Positions 8,274-17,104 are shown, numbered from the stretch's first letter. The stretch is DNA of 64,000 nt from Thalassotalea sediminis (GCF_030295915.1 NZ_AP027361.1:3658001-3722000); one strand, 5' to 3'. Numbers and translations: made by a program. The notes: generated by a model from the letters alone, not told the origin.

Positions 8274-10595
8274 ATGGCTACTATTTCTTCCATAGTTCAA
8301 TCGACACAGAGCACTATTTTAAGGCTATTAATAAACTCGCTTTTGCTAACGACAATTGTCAGCACGCAAGTAAAGGCAGCAGATGCAACAACAACGCTAG
8401 TTACGCCTAGTTTACTTCAAAAAGCGTCGTTAAAGTCACGTAAAGAAGCATTGCAATTATTAACCAATAACGACTTCCATCTGCAGTTACTTTCGTTAGC
8501 AAAACAGCTTCCAAAAGCCGCTATAGATGAACAAGGTATGTTTAGCAAAATTGCATTACTGTCAATGCTTGGGCACCACAAAAAAGCGATTGAGCTTATC
8601 AAGTCACATCCAAATGGCATTAATTATACACACTACCTGTTGCGCGCTAATGTCTTAGCATCTTCAAAAGATACATCATTATCACTTACTCGCGAAATAA
8701 AAAAAGCTTTTGCTGCTCAGCTTAACACAGTGGATGATGATAAATTAGTCAACCTAACTTTAGCACTTGGTTGGTCAATCGATAATGCGCAAGACTATGC
8801 CCACAACATATTTAAAGATCTACAACAAAACAAATCACTTTCAATAAGCCAAGCGGTTAATTTAATTACAAATACTCACCTATACCGCGTATTAACAGAC
8901 GTGATACCTGTAGTTCAACCTATGCTTGCCGCAGAACAGAACAAGCGATTCAACATTCAACCAGAGCTACTGATCACAACAGATGATGGCATTGAAATCG
9001 CAACAACCATTGTTATGCCAAAGGAAAGACTAGAACGCATGCCAACGGCAATGCAATTTACCATATATGCTGATGAAGCAAGCCATATCAAAACCGCAAT
9101 GCATGCTGCTGCACATGGTTATATAGGCGTTGTTGCCAATTCAAGAGGAAAACGTTCGAGTAGCCATGAAATCACTCCTTTTGAAAACGAGGGTAAAGAT
9201 GCTGCTGCGATCATCAACTGGATTAGCAAACAACCTTGGAGTGATGGTGATGTCGTTATGTACGGAGGAAGCTATAACGGCTTTACACAATGGGCAACGA
9301 CAAAATATATGCCAAAAGCGCTTAAAGCAATCGCTCCCTATACTGCCGCAAGCTTAATTACAGGTTTACCTTACGAAAACAACATTATGCTGACGGCAAA
9401 TTATGAATGGGCTTTTCATGTTACCAACAATAACACACTTGACGATAGCGTTTACGCCGACTGGGAAAAGCGAAGCTCTTTAGTAGAAAAGCTATTTAAA
9501 AGTGGAAAGTCAATTTCAGCAATTGACAAAATAGATGGAAAAAGTAACCCATGGTTTCAAAAATGGATAAAACACCCAAGCTTTGATCAATACTACCAAT
9601 CAATGGTGCCTGTAAAGCAAGAATACAAAAACATCAATATTCCAGTATTAACCATTACAGGCTATTTCGATGGCGGACAAATTTCAGCAATTGATTATTT
9701 AACACGTCATTACACCTATAACCCAGATGCTGACCACACCTTACTTATTGGCCCGTATAATCATTATACGGCACAAAATAAAGTCAGGTCACACCATAGT
9801 AACTATAAGCTAGATGACGTTGCATTAGAAAAAGACACTGAAGAGGTCGTTTTTCAATGGTTTGACTATTTGTTGAAAAACAAGCCAAAACCGAAACTCC
9901 TACAAGATAAAGTCAACTATCAATTGATGGGAAGCAATCAATGGCGACATAAGCCTTCGCTTGCACAGATGAATCAAGATGCTCAGCCTTTTTACTTTAG
10001 CACTAAAGCCAGTGAGCAAGGTCACTACTCATTTACTACAATCAAAGAGCAAAGCCTAAGCTTTATACAGCAAACAGTCGATATGACCGACAGAACAACA
10101 GAGCATAACGTTTCTCCATGGCCAATTATGTCAGACACTTTCGACGTTAATAATGGCATAGTATTAATGACCGACCCATTTGAACATGCCATGGAATTGT
10201 CAGGACAAATTACCGGCACATTTTCAATTGCCGTTAATAAGAAAGATGTAGATATTGGTTACAATTTATTTGCTATCGATAGCGCAGGTAAGAGCATGCA
10301 TCTACAAACTTATATAAGTAGAGCGAGTTATGCCGCTGACATGAGTAAACGCAACTTATTAATCCCTAATGAAAAAACAACTATCCCTATCATAAATGCT
10401 CGAATGACCGCTAAACTATTCGATAAAGGAAGTCGTTTAGCGCTTGTGCTCAATGTCAATAAAAACCGCAATGCGCAAGTAAATATGGGGTCAGGTAAAG
10501 ATGTTAGTAGTGAAACTATCGCTGATGCTGGCAAACCACTGACCATTAAGTGGTATAACGATAGTGAAATAAAATTGCCGTTACGCATTTGGTAA
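8274..10595 (+). CDS. Exported CocE/NonD-type (S15, X-Pro dipeptidyl-peptidase-like) hydrolase
   Basis: 773 residues from the ATG at 8274, chosen because AAGGA lies 6 bases upstream and a Sec signal peptide then begins at once (LLINSLLLTTIVSTQVKAAD). An upstream ATG at 8241 lacks a ribosome site. The alpha/beta-hydrolase core has GGSYNG with nucleophile Ser333; Asp466 (YFDGG) and His497 (YNHYT) are the likely triad partners. A C-terminal jelly-roll domain follows. About 200 N-terminal residues before the core are unlike the shortest family members. Family enzymes are peptidases or esterases; the substrate is open. Confidence 0.83.
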   Translation: MATISSIVQSTQSTILRLLINSLLLTTIVSTQVKAADATTTLVTPSLLQKASLKSRKEALQLLTNNDFHLQLLSLAKQLPKAAIDEQGMFSKIALLSMLGHHKKAIELIKSHPNGINYTHYLLRANVLASSKDTSLSLTREIKKAFAAQLNTVDDDKLVNLTLALGWSIDNAQDYAHNIFKDLQQNKSLSISQAVNLITNTHLYRVLTDVIPVVQPMLAAEQNKRFNIQPELLITTDDGIEIATTIVMPKERLERMPTAMQFTIYADEASHIKTAMHAAAHGYIGVVANSRGKRSSSHEITPFENEGKDAAAIINWISKQPWSDGDVVMYGGSYNGFTQWATTKYMPKALKAIAPYTAASLITGLPYENNIMLTANYEWAFHVTNNNTLDDSVYADWEKRSSLVEKLFKSGKSISAIDKIDGKSNPWFQKWIKHPSFDQYYQSMVPVKQEYKNINIPVLTITGYFDGGQISAIDYLTRHYTYNPDADHTLLIGPYNHYTAQNKVRSHHSNYKLDDVALEKDTEEVVFQWFDYLLKNKPKPKLLQDKVNYQLMGSNQWRHKPSLAQMNQDAQPFYFSTKASEQGHYSFTTIKEQSLSFIQQTVDMTDRTTEHNVSPWPIMSDTFDVNNGIVLMTDPFEHAMELSGQITGTFSIAVNKKDVDIGYNLFAIDSAGKSMHLQTYISRASYAADMSKRNLLIPNEKTTIPIINARMTAKLFDKGSRLALVLNVNKNRNAQVNMGSGKDVSSETIADAGKPLTIKWYNDSEIKLPLRIW

Positions 10596-10613
10596 CAGCA
10601 CAGCCCATCAAAC

Positions 10614-10647
10614 TCCCCTTAGCAATACCGTTGAGGGGACTCTTTTT
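10614..10647 (+). terminator. Probable terminator between convergent genes
   Basis: TCCCCT (10614-10619) pairs with AGGGGA (10634-10639), followed by CTCTTTTT. The stem is short, so confidence is moderate. It would end the hydrolase transcript before the convergent EAL gene. Confidence 0.5.
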
Positions 10648-10655
10648 ACACAACG

Positions 10656-12158
10656 TTAATGTAGCTTTCTATTCTCTTTTAAATGGGTGACCAATTCATT
10701 AATGGGCATAGGTTTAGCTAAGTAAAAGCCCTGTGCTTCTTGACAGCCCATGGTTTGTAATAAACTCATTTGCTTCGCTGTTTCTATCCCCTCAGCAACA
10801 ATATTAACACCAAAACTCTGAGCCATGGCTATGATGGCATTTACGATGGTTTTCGAACGCTCATCATGCTCAATTTCAGACACAAAAGACCGATCAATCT
10901 TAATTTCATCCACAGTCAAATCTTTCAGCATGGTCAACGATGTATAGCCAGTGCCGAAATCATCTATTGAGAAGGTAATACCACTCTCTTGAAGATCCGC
11001 AATAACACCAACACTTTTTTTAATATCAGTTAATGTCGCTGTTTCTGTAATTTCAATGCGCACATAGGGTGAAAAGTAATCAAGCTTTTGAATAAACTGT
11101 GTTAACGCCCGCATTTCTTCAAGGTTATTAAATTCCGTCGCCGACACGTTAATAGCAACATGTTTTAAACCTGAGCCTAATAAATTTGCATTATGTAATT
11201 GTTCCGCAGCTTTTCTCACCACAAGCATTGAAATAGCACTTGTTAAATGGTTATCTTCAGCTAAAGGAATAAACTCAGCCGGAGAAATAAAGCCGTGTTT
11301 ATCATGTACCCAACGCACCAATACTTCTACACCACTGACGGTTAATGTATTTAAATCATATTTAGGCTGATAAACAATAGTCAACTTATCTTCCTGTATC
11401 GCTTGCCGCAAATCTAATACCATTTGACGTCGCTGCATGGCTTTATTAGTTAGCGCTTGATCATGGTATTGAATAGCATTTTTCTGCTGCTTTGCTACAC
11501 CCAATGCTTCTGTTGCTGAAACCATCAATTCTTTCGCCGTAACGCCATCATTTGGAAATAAAGCAACGCCAATGCAACATGTTGCATCAATGTTTTGCTT
11601 CTTTGCCCGATGAGCAAAAAGTCGCTGAAAACCTAATACATGGTCGTCCATATCAAATTCATCATTAGTGTCTATTATTGCAAAACTAGCAAACTGATCA
11701 GCCTGTAATCGCGCAGTAACAGAACCAGAAAGTGTTATTTCAGTAATATCTACGGCTAGTTCTTGAAGAAATAAGTCGGCACGTTCAAACCCTATGGTGT
11801 CATTCAAGGTTTTAAAATCATCAATATCGAGAAAACCGAGGATAATCTGTTCATTTGGCTTTAATTTTCTAATGGATTTGTCGAGGGTACGAATAAACAT
11901 GTTGATGCTATGAAGCCCGGTAAGGCTATCTAAATCATTGGACTTTTCCAATGTTCTATTATTTTGGTATACCAGAATAAGCAATAACATAGCGGTAACA
12001 ACAACAAAGGCAAGCCCTTTATAAGTTTGTGCAAGTGCGCGTAAATTTGCACTATCTATGAAGGTTTCAACCGCTAAATCTGAGAATAAAATCCAAAGGC
12101 CAGCAAAGATGGCGTAATAGAAGGCGATCCGAACGGCCGAACTAACGACTTTATCCAT
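10656..12158 (-). CDS. Membrane GGDEF-EAL protein; degenerate GGDEF, probable c-di-GMP phosphodiesterase
   Basis: 500 residues. Two membrane helices (about 10-30 and 47-66, the second KGLAFVVVTAMLLLILVYQN) precede a GGDEF-fold domain in which the signature reads QADQF instead of GGDEF, so cyclase activity is unlikely. The EAL domain has EVL for EAL but keeps the residues needed for catalysis: IDDFGTGYTSL, IKIDRSFV and VAEGIET. The likely net role is c-di-GMP hydrolysis, with the degenerate domain possibly binding GTP as an activator. A monocistronic gene is likely. Confidence 0.88.
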   Translation of the reverse strand: MDKVVSSAVRIAFYYAIFAGLWILFSDLAVETFIDSANLRALAQTYKGLAFVVVTAMLLLILVYQNNRTLEKSNDLDSLTGLHSINMFIRTLDKSIRKLKPNEQIILGFLDIDDFKTLNDTIGFERADLFLQELAVDITEITLSGSVTARLQADQFASFAIIDTNDEFDMDDHVLGFQRLFAHRAKKQNIDATCCIGVALFPNDGVTAKELMVSATEALGVAKQQKNAIQYHDQALTNKAMQRRQMVLDLRQAIQEDKLTIVYQPKYDLNTLTVSGVEVLVRWVHDKHGFISPAEFIPLAEDNHLTSAISMLVVRKAAEQLHNANLLGSGLKHVAINVSATEFNNLEEMRALTQFIQKLDYFSPYVRIEITETATLTDIKKSVGVIADLQESGITFSIDDFGTGYTSLTMLKDLTVDEIKIDRSFVSEIEHDERSKTIVNAIIAMAQSFGVNIVAEGIETAKQMSLLQTMGCQEAQGFYLAKPMPINELVTHLKENRKLH

Positions 12159-12342
12159 GAAATGTGCTCACTGTACTCTACGTTAAATATGGAAGAATTC
12201 CTTTTACTACCAAATCATGATTATAAACATCAAGCAATATAGATGAAAGAGCTCTCATTCACCGCCCATAGACGAAATCATTTAGATTTTGGTACACGGA
12301 ACTAATCCGCCGTTCTATTATAGATCATACAGTTAAGTGTGT

Positions 12343-13959
12343 TTAGACTTTCATCCGTTGTCTAACACTTTTCGCATATAATGCCGCCGGTATAATCACC
12401 AAAATAGCAAGTATACCTAACGCCCAATGATAGTTTTGCTCAAACAATGTAAGTTTAACAATTTCAGCGGCTAGTTCTGTATTGGCATGCTCTGCGTAAG
12501 CTAATCCACCGATCGCACCTTCATGAGCGATAGCAAAGCCACCACTTAACGCACTTTCCCACCCCAAAGAAGATAGCGATGAATATGCTTTAACACCAAT
12601 GGCGGAAGCACCGAATGCAACAACCCCTATTGCCACTGTCCCCATGCTTAATAAACCAAAACCAATAGCACCAATGGTAAATACCCCCACAGAAACAATG
12701 CCAACACTAATAGGTGCAATCGCGATACCTCCCCAAGCAAATAAAAGACCTTTTGCAACGCTTCCTCCTGCAATCCATGCAAAAACCGCTTTATCGCTTT
12801 TTTCTGGTATACCAAATTGAATATGCACAAGTGGTACGCCAAACAAATGTAACTTACTTATATATTCACGTTTTTTAGCTGAAACTTTTTCACTTTCATC
12901 AGTAAAGTATTCCGGGTGAAAAATACGCTCTCGTTGACGCAATGCTTTTTGTGCAGTATTCATCGCAAAAGTAAGAAATAAATAGCTCGCAATAAAGGCG
13001 AAAACCACAAGTTGAGACAGCATAGTTACTAAATAAGCGTTTTTTGGAGAGACATATGCATAATGTTTCAAACCAAGCATAGTCACAACGAATATAAGTG
13101 CTAGCGTAATAAATAACACCACAGACTTAATCACTAATCGACGCTCATTTTTTGTCCGTGACTGATCTAAACCGGCTTTTAGCCCAAAAAATGAGCTTAT
13201 AAAGCCTGAGAAAATAGCAATAAATGATAAAACGGTTGTGAGCTTAAATAAACTGCCCGATTTAACAACACCGGCACTATATACCGCGGCTTTTGCTGGC
13301 GGCGCAATATCACTAATAAGCGTGAAAATAGTTGTGGTAAATGCAACGCCTGGTTTGCTTTTTTCTAACGCTTCTTCAACAAACGTATTCATAGTGCTTT
13401 GCAATAGTTTACGCCCACGAGATAACCGTTGTTTTACTGTACTTTCGGTAAGGTCGAGCTCTATCGCAACACGTTCTACAGATTGTTGCTCTCGATAAAA
13501 TAAGACTAAGGGCTCTCGGTAGGTTTCATCCAATGTGTTTAAAGTTTTCCACAATAAAGCTTGCTCCTGTTGAGCAATTATCGCTTCGTCTAGCTCAGAA
13601 TTTTGGTGCGCATTGTCATGCTGTTCACCAAGCTCATCCGCATTTTTTACCGGTTGATTATCTTCTTTACGACGAAAGTGGCTGACCTTAAACCGCAAAA
13701 TACCACACAACCATGATTTAAGCTTTTCTGGCTCTCTTAACGTATCAAGTTTTTTCCAAGCTTCAATAAAGGCTTCTTGGGCAAGATCTTCGCTTTGCTT
13801 GATATCGCCAATCGAAGAAAAAGCCAATGAGCAGAGTAGATTCTGATAGCGTGAAACGATTTCACAAAAAGCATATCTGTCACCACCCAATGAATTCAGC
13901 ACTAAATGTGCATCGCTCGTATCAAGTAAAGGGGGGCGTTTTTTAAAAAGATTCATCAT
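12343..13959 (-). CDS. ECF-type sigma factor fused to a C-terminal membrane domain
   Basis: 538 residues from the ATG at 13959. The frame extends to a TTG at 14013, but that codon lies in a promoter element, and GGGA precedes the ATG. Sigma region 2 is at about 30-100 (EDLAQEAFIEAWKKLDTL), region 4 at about 140-185 (VERVAIELDLTESTVKQRLS). After a Pro/Ala linker come three membrane helices, a short soluble part, a glycine-rich hydrophobic segment with an IGxxxxG-like pattern, and a last helix. The membrane part may act as a built-in sensor or anti-sigma module. The divergent CIA30-like gene shares a near-identical promoter. Confidence 0.85.
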   Translation of the reverse strand: MMNLFKKRPPLLDTSDAHLVLNSLGGDRYAFCEIVSRYQNLLCSLAFSSIGDIKQSEDLAQEAFIEAWKKLDTLREPEKLKSWLCGILRFKVSHFRRKEDNQPVKNADELGEQHDNAHQNSELDEAIIAQQEQALLWKTLNTLDETYREPLVLFYREQQSVERVAIELDLTESTVKQRLSRGRKLLQSTMNTFVEEALEKSKPGVAFTTTIFTLISDIAPPAKAAVYSAGVVKSGSLFKLTTVLSFIAIFSGFISSFFGLKAGLDQSRTKNERRLVIKSVVLFITLALIFVVTMLGLKHYAYVSPKNAYLVTMLSQLVVFAFIASYLFLTFAMNTAQKALRQRERIFHPEYFTDESEKVSAKKREYISKLHLFGVPLVHIQFGIPEKSDKAVFAWIAGGSVAKGLLFAWGGIAIAPISVGIVSVGVFTIGAIGFGLLSMGTVAIGVVAFGASAIGVKAYSSLSSLGWESALSGGFAIAHEGAIGGLAYAEHANTELAAEIVKLTLFEQNYHWALGILAILVIIPAALYAKSVRQRMKV

Positions 13960-13969
13960 GTCTATTTCC

Positions 13970-14013
13970 CGTCTTAATACCAATAAGTGCCTACTAAAAA
14001 TTAAAAGTGACAA
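13970..14013 (-). promoter_or_regulatory. Predicted ECF autoregulatory promoter of the sigma-fusion gene
   Basis: Read on the minus strand: TTGTCAC (14013-14007), 15 bases, GGCACTTATTGG (13991-13980), TATT, AAGACG (13975-13970). Each block recurs in the same order and orientation upstream of the divergent gene at 14168. TGTCAC is a typical ECF-class -35 element. Start codon 13959 lies just downstream, giving a short leader. Confidence 0.65.
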
Positions 14014-14062
14014 TAAACGCTAATATTTTTGTATTTTTTTTAAAAATTTATTTTCATTTTCT

Positions 14063-14105
14063 TTGTCACCTTTTCCGGTGTCTTTGGTACTTATTGGCTA
14101 AGACG
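14063..14105 (+). promoter_or_regulatory. Predicted ECF promoter of the CIA30-like/acyltransferase operon
   Basis: TTGTCAC (14063-14069), 16 bases, GGTACTTATTGG (14086-14097), CT, AAGACG (14100-14105). This matches the promoter facing the sigma gene in 11 of 12 bases of the second block and exactly in the first and third blocks. The surrounding sequence is not conserved, so the match looks functional. Confidence 0.65.
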
Positions 14106-14167
14106 ACGTTGACGTTACTAAAACGATTTAACGCATAAGACTCATTTTACAATATATAGGAAAAAAT

Positions 14168-14767
14168 ATGACTGATTTTAATAAGCGCAGAAATAAAAGT
14201 ACCAGTACTTTAGCTCTAGCAGCAATACTGTTGTTTTCAAGTGCCGCTCATAGCAATACGTTAGGCAAGCTTGTTGACGACTTTAATCATGACAAAGAAA
14301 ACACGTTAGGCTTAACGAGAACATTTATCACCGATAAAACTGCCGGCGGTAACACAACAGCAAACGTCGAAATCGTCGATGGTGTTATGCATCTAGCTGG
14401 CGATATCATTCCTCCAAGAGGACAACCTGGTTGGGCAAGTACCGTTTTATTACTTGATCCCAAAGGAATGCCGAAAGATTTAAGCCAATATACGGGTGTG
14501 CGATTACGACTGAAAATTGATAAAGGCAGTATTTCCGTTTCGGCGAATAGCACAGAAGTAACGAATTTTGATTACCATGCAATGCCGGTTACTACTCCAA
14601 CCGATGGGGAATTCCACGAAGTAAAGCTGCCTTTTAAGATGATGAATAGAGCTTGGTCAGAGCAAACGTCATTAAATCCGAAAACCGTTAATAGCCTCAG
14701 TATCGTGGCGTTTGCCATGCAAAAAGCAGCTTATGATGTCGAAATTGACGAAGTAAGTTTTTACTAA
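14168..14767 (+). CDS. Exported CIA30-like (galactose-binding-fold) protein
   Basis: 199 residues with a signal peptide (TLALAAILLFSSAAHS, cleavage near residue 29). The mature part begins LVDDFNHDKENTLG and contains the beta-sandwich features of CIA30/NADH-ubiquinone intermediate-associated proteins (YTGVRLRLKIDKG, FHEVKLPF, VEIDEVSFY). In bacteria this fold usually binds ligands, not complex I. AGGA precedes the ATG. It is followed after about 35 bases by the acyltransferase and preceded by a promoter matching that of the divergent ECF sigma gene, so it is probably part of that regulon. The role is unknown. Confidence 0.75.
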   Translation: MTDFNKRRNKSTSTLALAAILLFSSAAHSNTLGKLVDDFNHDKENTLGLTRTFITDKTAGGNTTANVEIVDGVMHLAGDIIPPRGQPGWASTVLLLDPKGMPKDLSQYTGVRLRLKIDKGSISVSANSTEVTNFDYHAMPVTTPTDGEFHEVKLPFKMMNRAWSEQTSLNPKTVNSLSIVAFAMQKAAYDVEIDEVSFY

Positions 14768-14802
14768 GCTCGTCAATACTCAAATATTTAAGGAACATAT
14801 AA

Positions 14803-16023
14803 ATGACTGTTTCAACGCAAACAAAGGGGCGATTAGACTATCTAGATGCTGCGCGAGCATTGGCATTATTATTGGGTATTGTATTCCACGCGAGTTTATC
14901 CTTTTTGCCTATGTTCATTGGTTGGGCAGTAATGGATATTTCAACGAGCAACGTAGTCTCTATTTTTGTGCTGATCAGTCATTCATTTCGCATGGAGTTG
15001 TTTTTTCTTATCGCCGGCTTTTTTAGCCATATGGCAATACAAAAAAACGGTCTTCATGCCTTTTTAGCAACAAGAGGGATAAGAATCGTTATTCCTTTTA
15101 TCATCGGTTGGTTTCTATTACGCCCCATGTTGGTATCGGGCTGGGTAATCGGGGCTGAAAGTATGCGAGGAGAAGCTGATGTTAGTGACGGATTGATACA
15201 AGGCATTATGAGTTTAAAAGACTTACCTAACGGACTTTTTGTTGGCACCCATTTGTGGTTTTTATACTACTTAATAATCATCACTGCGATCATTCTCATA
15301 CTACGTAGTTTAATAAGTATAAGCCCTAGCGTTAAACATAAAGTGACAGCACTTATCAATAAGGTAATCGCATGGATATGTTATTCGCCAATCGCTCTTT
15401 GCATCGTCGTTGTACCAATAGCGGTTAGTTTATGGTTTATGTCTCATTGGGGTATGGATACACCTGATAAGAGTCTTATACCTAATTTTCCTGTATTGTT
15501 TATATACTTAGGTTTCTTTAGTTTAGGGTGGTTAATCAATAAACAAGAAGGTTTAATGGAAGTATATGCAAAGCTTACATGGCCTAAGATAGTGTTATGT
15601 TTCGTTGCTGTTGTTTTAACGGTAATGTTGTCGAGTTTTCAAGGACAAACTGGACACCCACAACATGAGTTACTGCATGTATGCTTCACGTTAACGTACG
15701 CCTTAACAATGTGGTTATTAACATCGCTCTTTATCGGTTTATGTTGCCGAGTATTCCGTGAGGTTCGAGGCTTTATGCGTTACCTTGCTAGTGCTTCTTA
15801 TTGGCTATACCTCATTCACTTACCTGTGGTTATTTGGCTGCAAATTGCGTTTTCAGAAATTGAGCTACACTGGTTCTTAAAACTCATAAGTATTTGCACA
15901 TTAACAATCGCTTTTTCGCTTGTACTTTATGAATTATTTGTGCGTTCTACAATTATCGGTACGGTACTAAATGGGCGAAAGAAACTACATATGTTGGCTA
16001 AAAAGCCCAGCGTTACTTCATAA
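14803..16023 (+). CDS. Acyltransferase 3 family membrane protein (OpgC/MdoC-like)
   Basis: 406 residues with about ten membrane helices. The N terminus RLDYLDAARALALLLGIVFH and the following FFLIAGFF are typical of acyltransferase 3 proteins, with the conserved His38 in FH. Members move acyl or succinyl groups onto glucans, LPS or other envelope carbohydrates; OpgC is the nearest type by pattern. AAGGA lies 9 bases before the ATG. It is the second gene of the operon starting at 14168. The acceptor is not known. The stop is 13 bases from the convergent DUF1285 gene. Confidence 0.82.
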   Translation: MTVSTQTKGRLDYLDAARALALLLGIVFHASLSFLPMFIGWAVMDISTSNVVSIFVLISHSFRMELFFLIAGFFSHMAIQKNGLHAFLATRGIRIVIPFIIGWFLLRPMLVSGWVIGAESMRGEADVSDGLIQGIMSLKDLPNGLFVGTHLWFLYYLIIITAIILILRSLISISPSVKHKVTALINKVIAWICYSPIALCIVVVPIAVSLWFMSHWGMDTPDKSLIPNFPVLFIYLGFFSLGWLINKQEGLMEVYAKLTWPKIVLCFVAVVLTVMLSSFQGQTGHPQHELLHVCFTLTYALTMWLLTSLFIGLCCRVFREVRGFMRYLASASYWLYLIHLPVVIWLQIAFSEIELHWFLKLISICTLTIAFSLVLYELFVRSTIIGTVLNGRKKLHMLAKKPSVTS

Positions 16024-16036
16024 TATTTGTTGGTAC

Positions 16037-16573
16037 CTATTCGTCAATAAAACCGAGATTAATACGTTGATCAGCACTGTGAAATACCATCGCCGTTTTG
16101 TTATTTACTTTGGCTTCGTGAGCCAATTCAACCCATTGATAGTAAACATTACGGTGAATAGTAGCAGGTATATTTCGCCTAACTATCACAGACAAACTGC
16201 CATCTTCTTCTAGTGTTACAGGATGATTTGCATCAAGAATAAACGAATCACCGACATTAGTCGTTAACTGCATCGCCGTACAATGCTCATCAAGCCAACA
16301 CCACTGGGTGATCACCAAAGGATGTTTTTCCACATGAATTTTTATTTTCTCGACCGGCGTCACTAGAAAGTATTGCTGCTGTTCTTTCTTCAACACAGAA
16401 GCAAGTAATTTAACTAATGCCATACGTTTAAAAATACCACCACCATAAAACCAATCACCATTAGCTTTTATGGTTAAATCCATCTCACCACAATAGGGTG
16501 GATCCCACTTTTCAACAGGCGGGTAACCTTGCTCCTGCTGCTTAAGTTGTTCGACGAGTTTTTCTAATGACAT
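16037..16573 (-). CDS. DUF1285 family protein
   Basis: 178 residues, soluble, without signal peptide. The pattern PPYCGEMDLTIKANGDWFY near the N terminus and the two beta-rich halves match DUF1285 proteins, whose structure is known but whose function is not. No ribosome site is obvious before the ATG. It converges on the acyltransferase gene and starts about 150 bases from the tRNA-His gene on the other strand. Confidence 0.8.
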   Translation of the reverse strand: MSLEKLVEQLKQQEQGYPPVEKWDPPYCGEMDLTIKANGDWFYGGGIFKRMALVKLLASVLKKEQQQYFLVTPVEKIKIHVEKHPLVITQWCWLDEHCTAMQLTTNVGDSFILDANHPVTLEEDGSLSVIVRRNIPATIHRNVYYQWVELAHEAKVNNKTAMVFHSADQRINLGFIDE

Positions 16574-16640
16574 AACGATACAAATATTATTTAAGACGCC
16601 CTTAATTCTAACAAATTTTCAAATATTTTCTTATTTGTAC

Positions 16641-16669
16641 TTGTCAGGGTTTACGAGGTGCTATAGAAT
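16641..16669 (+). promoter_or_regulatory. Promoter of tRNA-His
   Basis: TTGTCA (16641-16646), 17 bases, TAGAAT (16664-16669), then TCGCGCAC. A GC-rich discriminator after the -10 box is typical of stable-RNA promoters under growth-rate (stringent) control. Confidence 0.6.
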
Positions 16670-16722
16670 TCGCGCACTTCGATTAACATCAAGGCTTGAT
16701 TGTTAATCGCTTGCTATTCTGT

Positions 16723-16799
16723 GGTGGCATTAGCTCAGTTGGTAGAGCCCTGGATTGTGATTCCAGTTGTCGTGGGTTCAAGTCCCATATGCCACCCCA
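16723..16799 (+). tRNA. tRNA-His (GTG anticodon)
   Basis: The 77-base cloverleaf has acceptor GTGGCAT / ATGCCAC, the extra G-1 opposite C73 that identifies tRNA-His, D-loop AGCTCAGTTGGTAGAGC, anticodon stem CTGGA/TCCAG around TTGTGAT (anticodon GTG), TpsiC arm GTGGGTTCAAGTCCCAT, and an encoded CCA end at 16797-16799. It has its own promoter and no neighbouring tRNA apart from the 3'-end remnant at 16880. Confidence 0.97.
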
Positions 16800-16848
16800 C
16801 TCTTTTCTTTACCTTCTTATTATTTCTTTGCTTGCTGAAACGTCATCA

Positions 16849-16912
16849 CATCGTGATTCCGTTATTTTAGTTACCGCGCGTTCAAGTCCCATATGCCACC
16901 CCACTCTTTTCT
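16849..16912 (+). pseudogene. tRNA-His 3'-end remnant (33-bp exact repeat)
   Basis: Positions 16880-16912 repeat 16776-16808 exactly: the 3' half of the TpsiC arm, the acceptor strand, CCA and 9 bases of flank, offset by 104 bases. Upstream, GTGATTCC at 16853-16860 echoes the anticodon loop, but the spacing is 8 bases too long and there is no 5' half, so this is not a working tRNA. It could be the relic of a tandem tRNA array or of an integration event. Confidence 0.75.
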
Positions 16913-17104
16913 ACACGCTCTATTCTCTATGTTTCGTTAGAACGTAACCACCTCTCAATAACAGCGATCAATAGTCTCAATCACGTACAAATCCCCTCAA
17001 CGTTAAAGTTTTCAATAAACCTACTAAGCTTTTCGTAGAAATCACTTTTTAAACAATATATAGTGAAAAAGTAATCAAAAAATAAATAACAGCAGGGAAC
17101 GCTA
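16913..17104. other. Intergenic region without recognised features
   Basis: AT-rich sequence between the tRNA remnant and the unknown gene at 17105. A short weak ribosome site (CAGGGAACG) lies at the right end. I see no gene, strong hairpin or integrase remnant here. Confidence 0.5.

Noticed and set aside
13960..14013. N-terminal extension of the ECF sigma-fusion gene to a TTG start
   Set aside because: The extension overlaps the shared promoter blocks, and the ATG at 13959 has a ribosome site and a normal sigma N terminus.
16696..16947. Open frame of 83 codons across the tRNA-His gene
   Set aside because: It runs through a perfect tRNA cloverleaf and the remnant; no ribosome site or recognisable protein.
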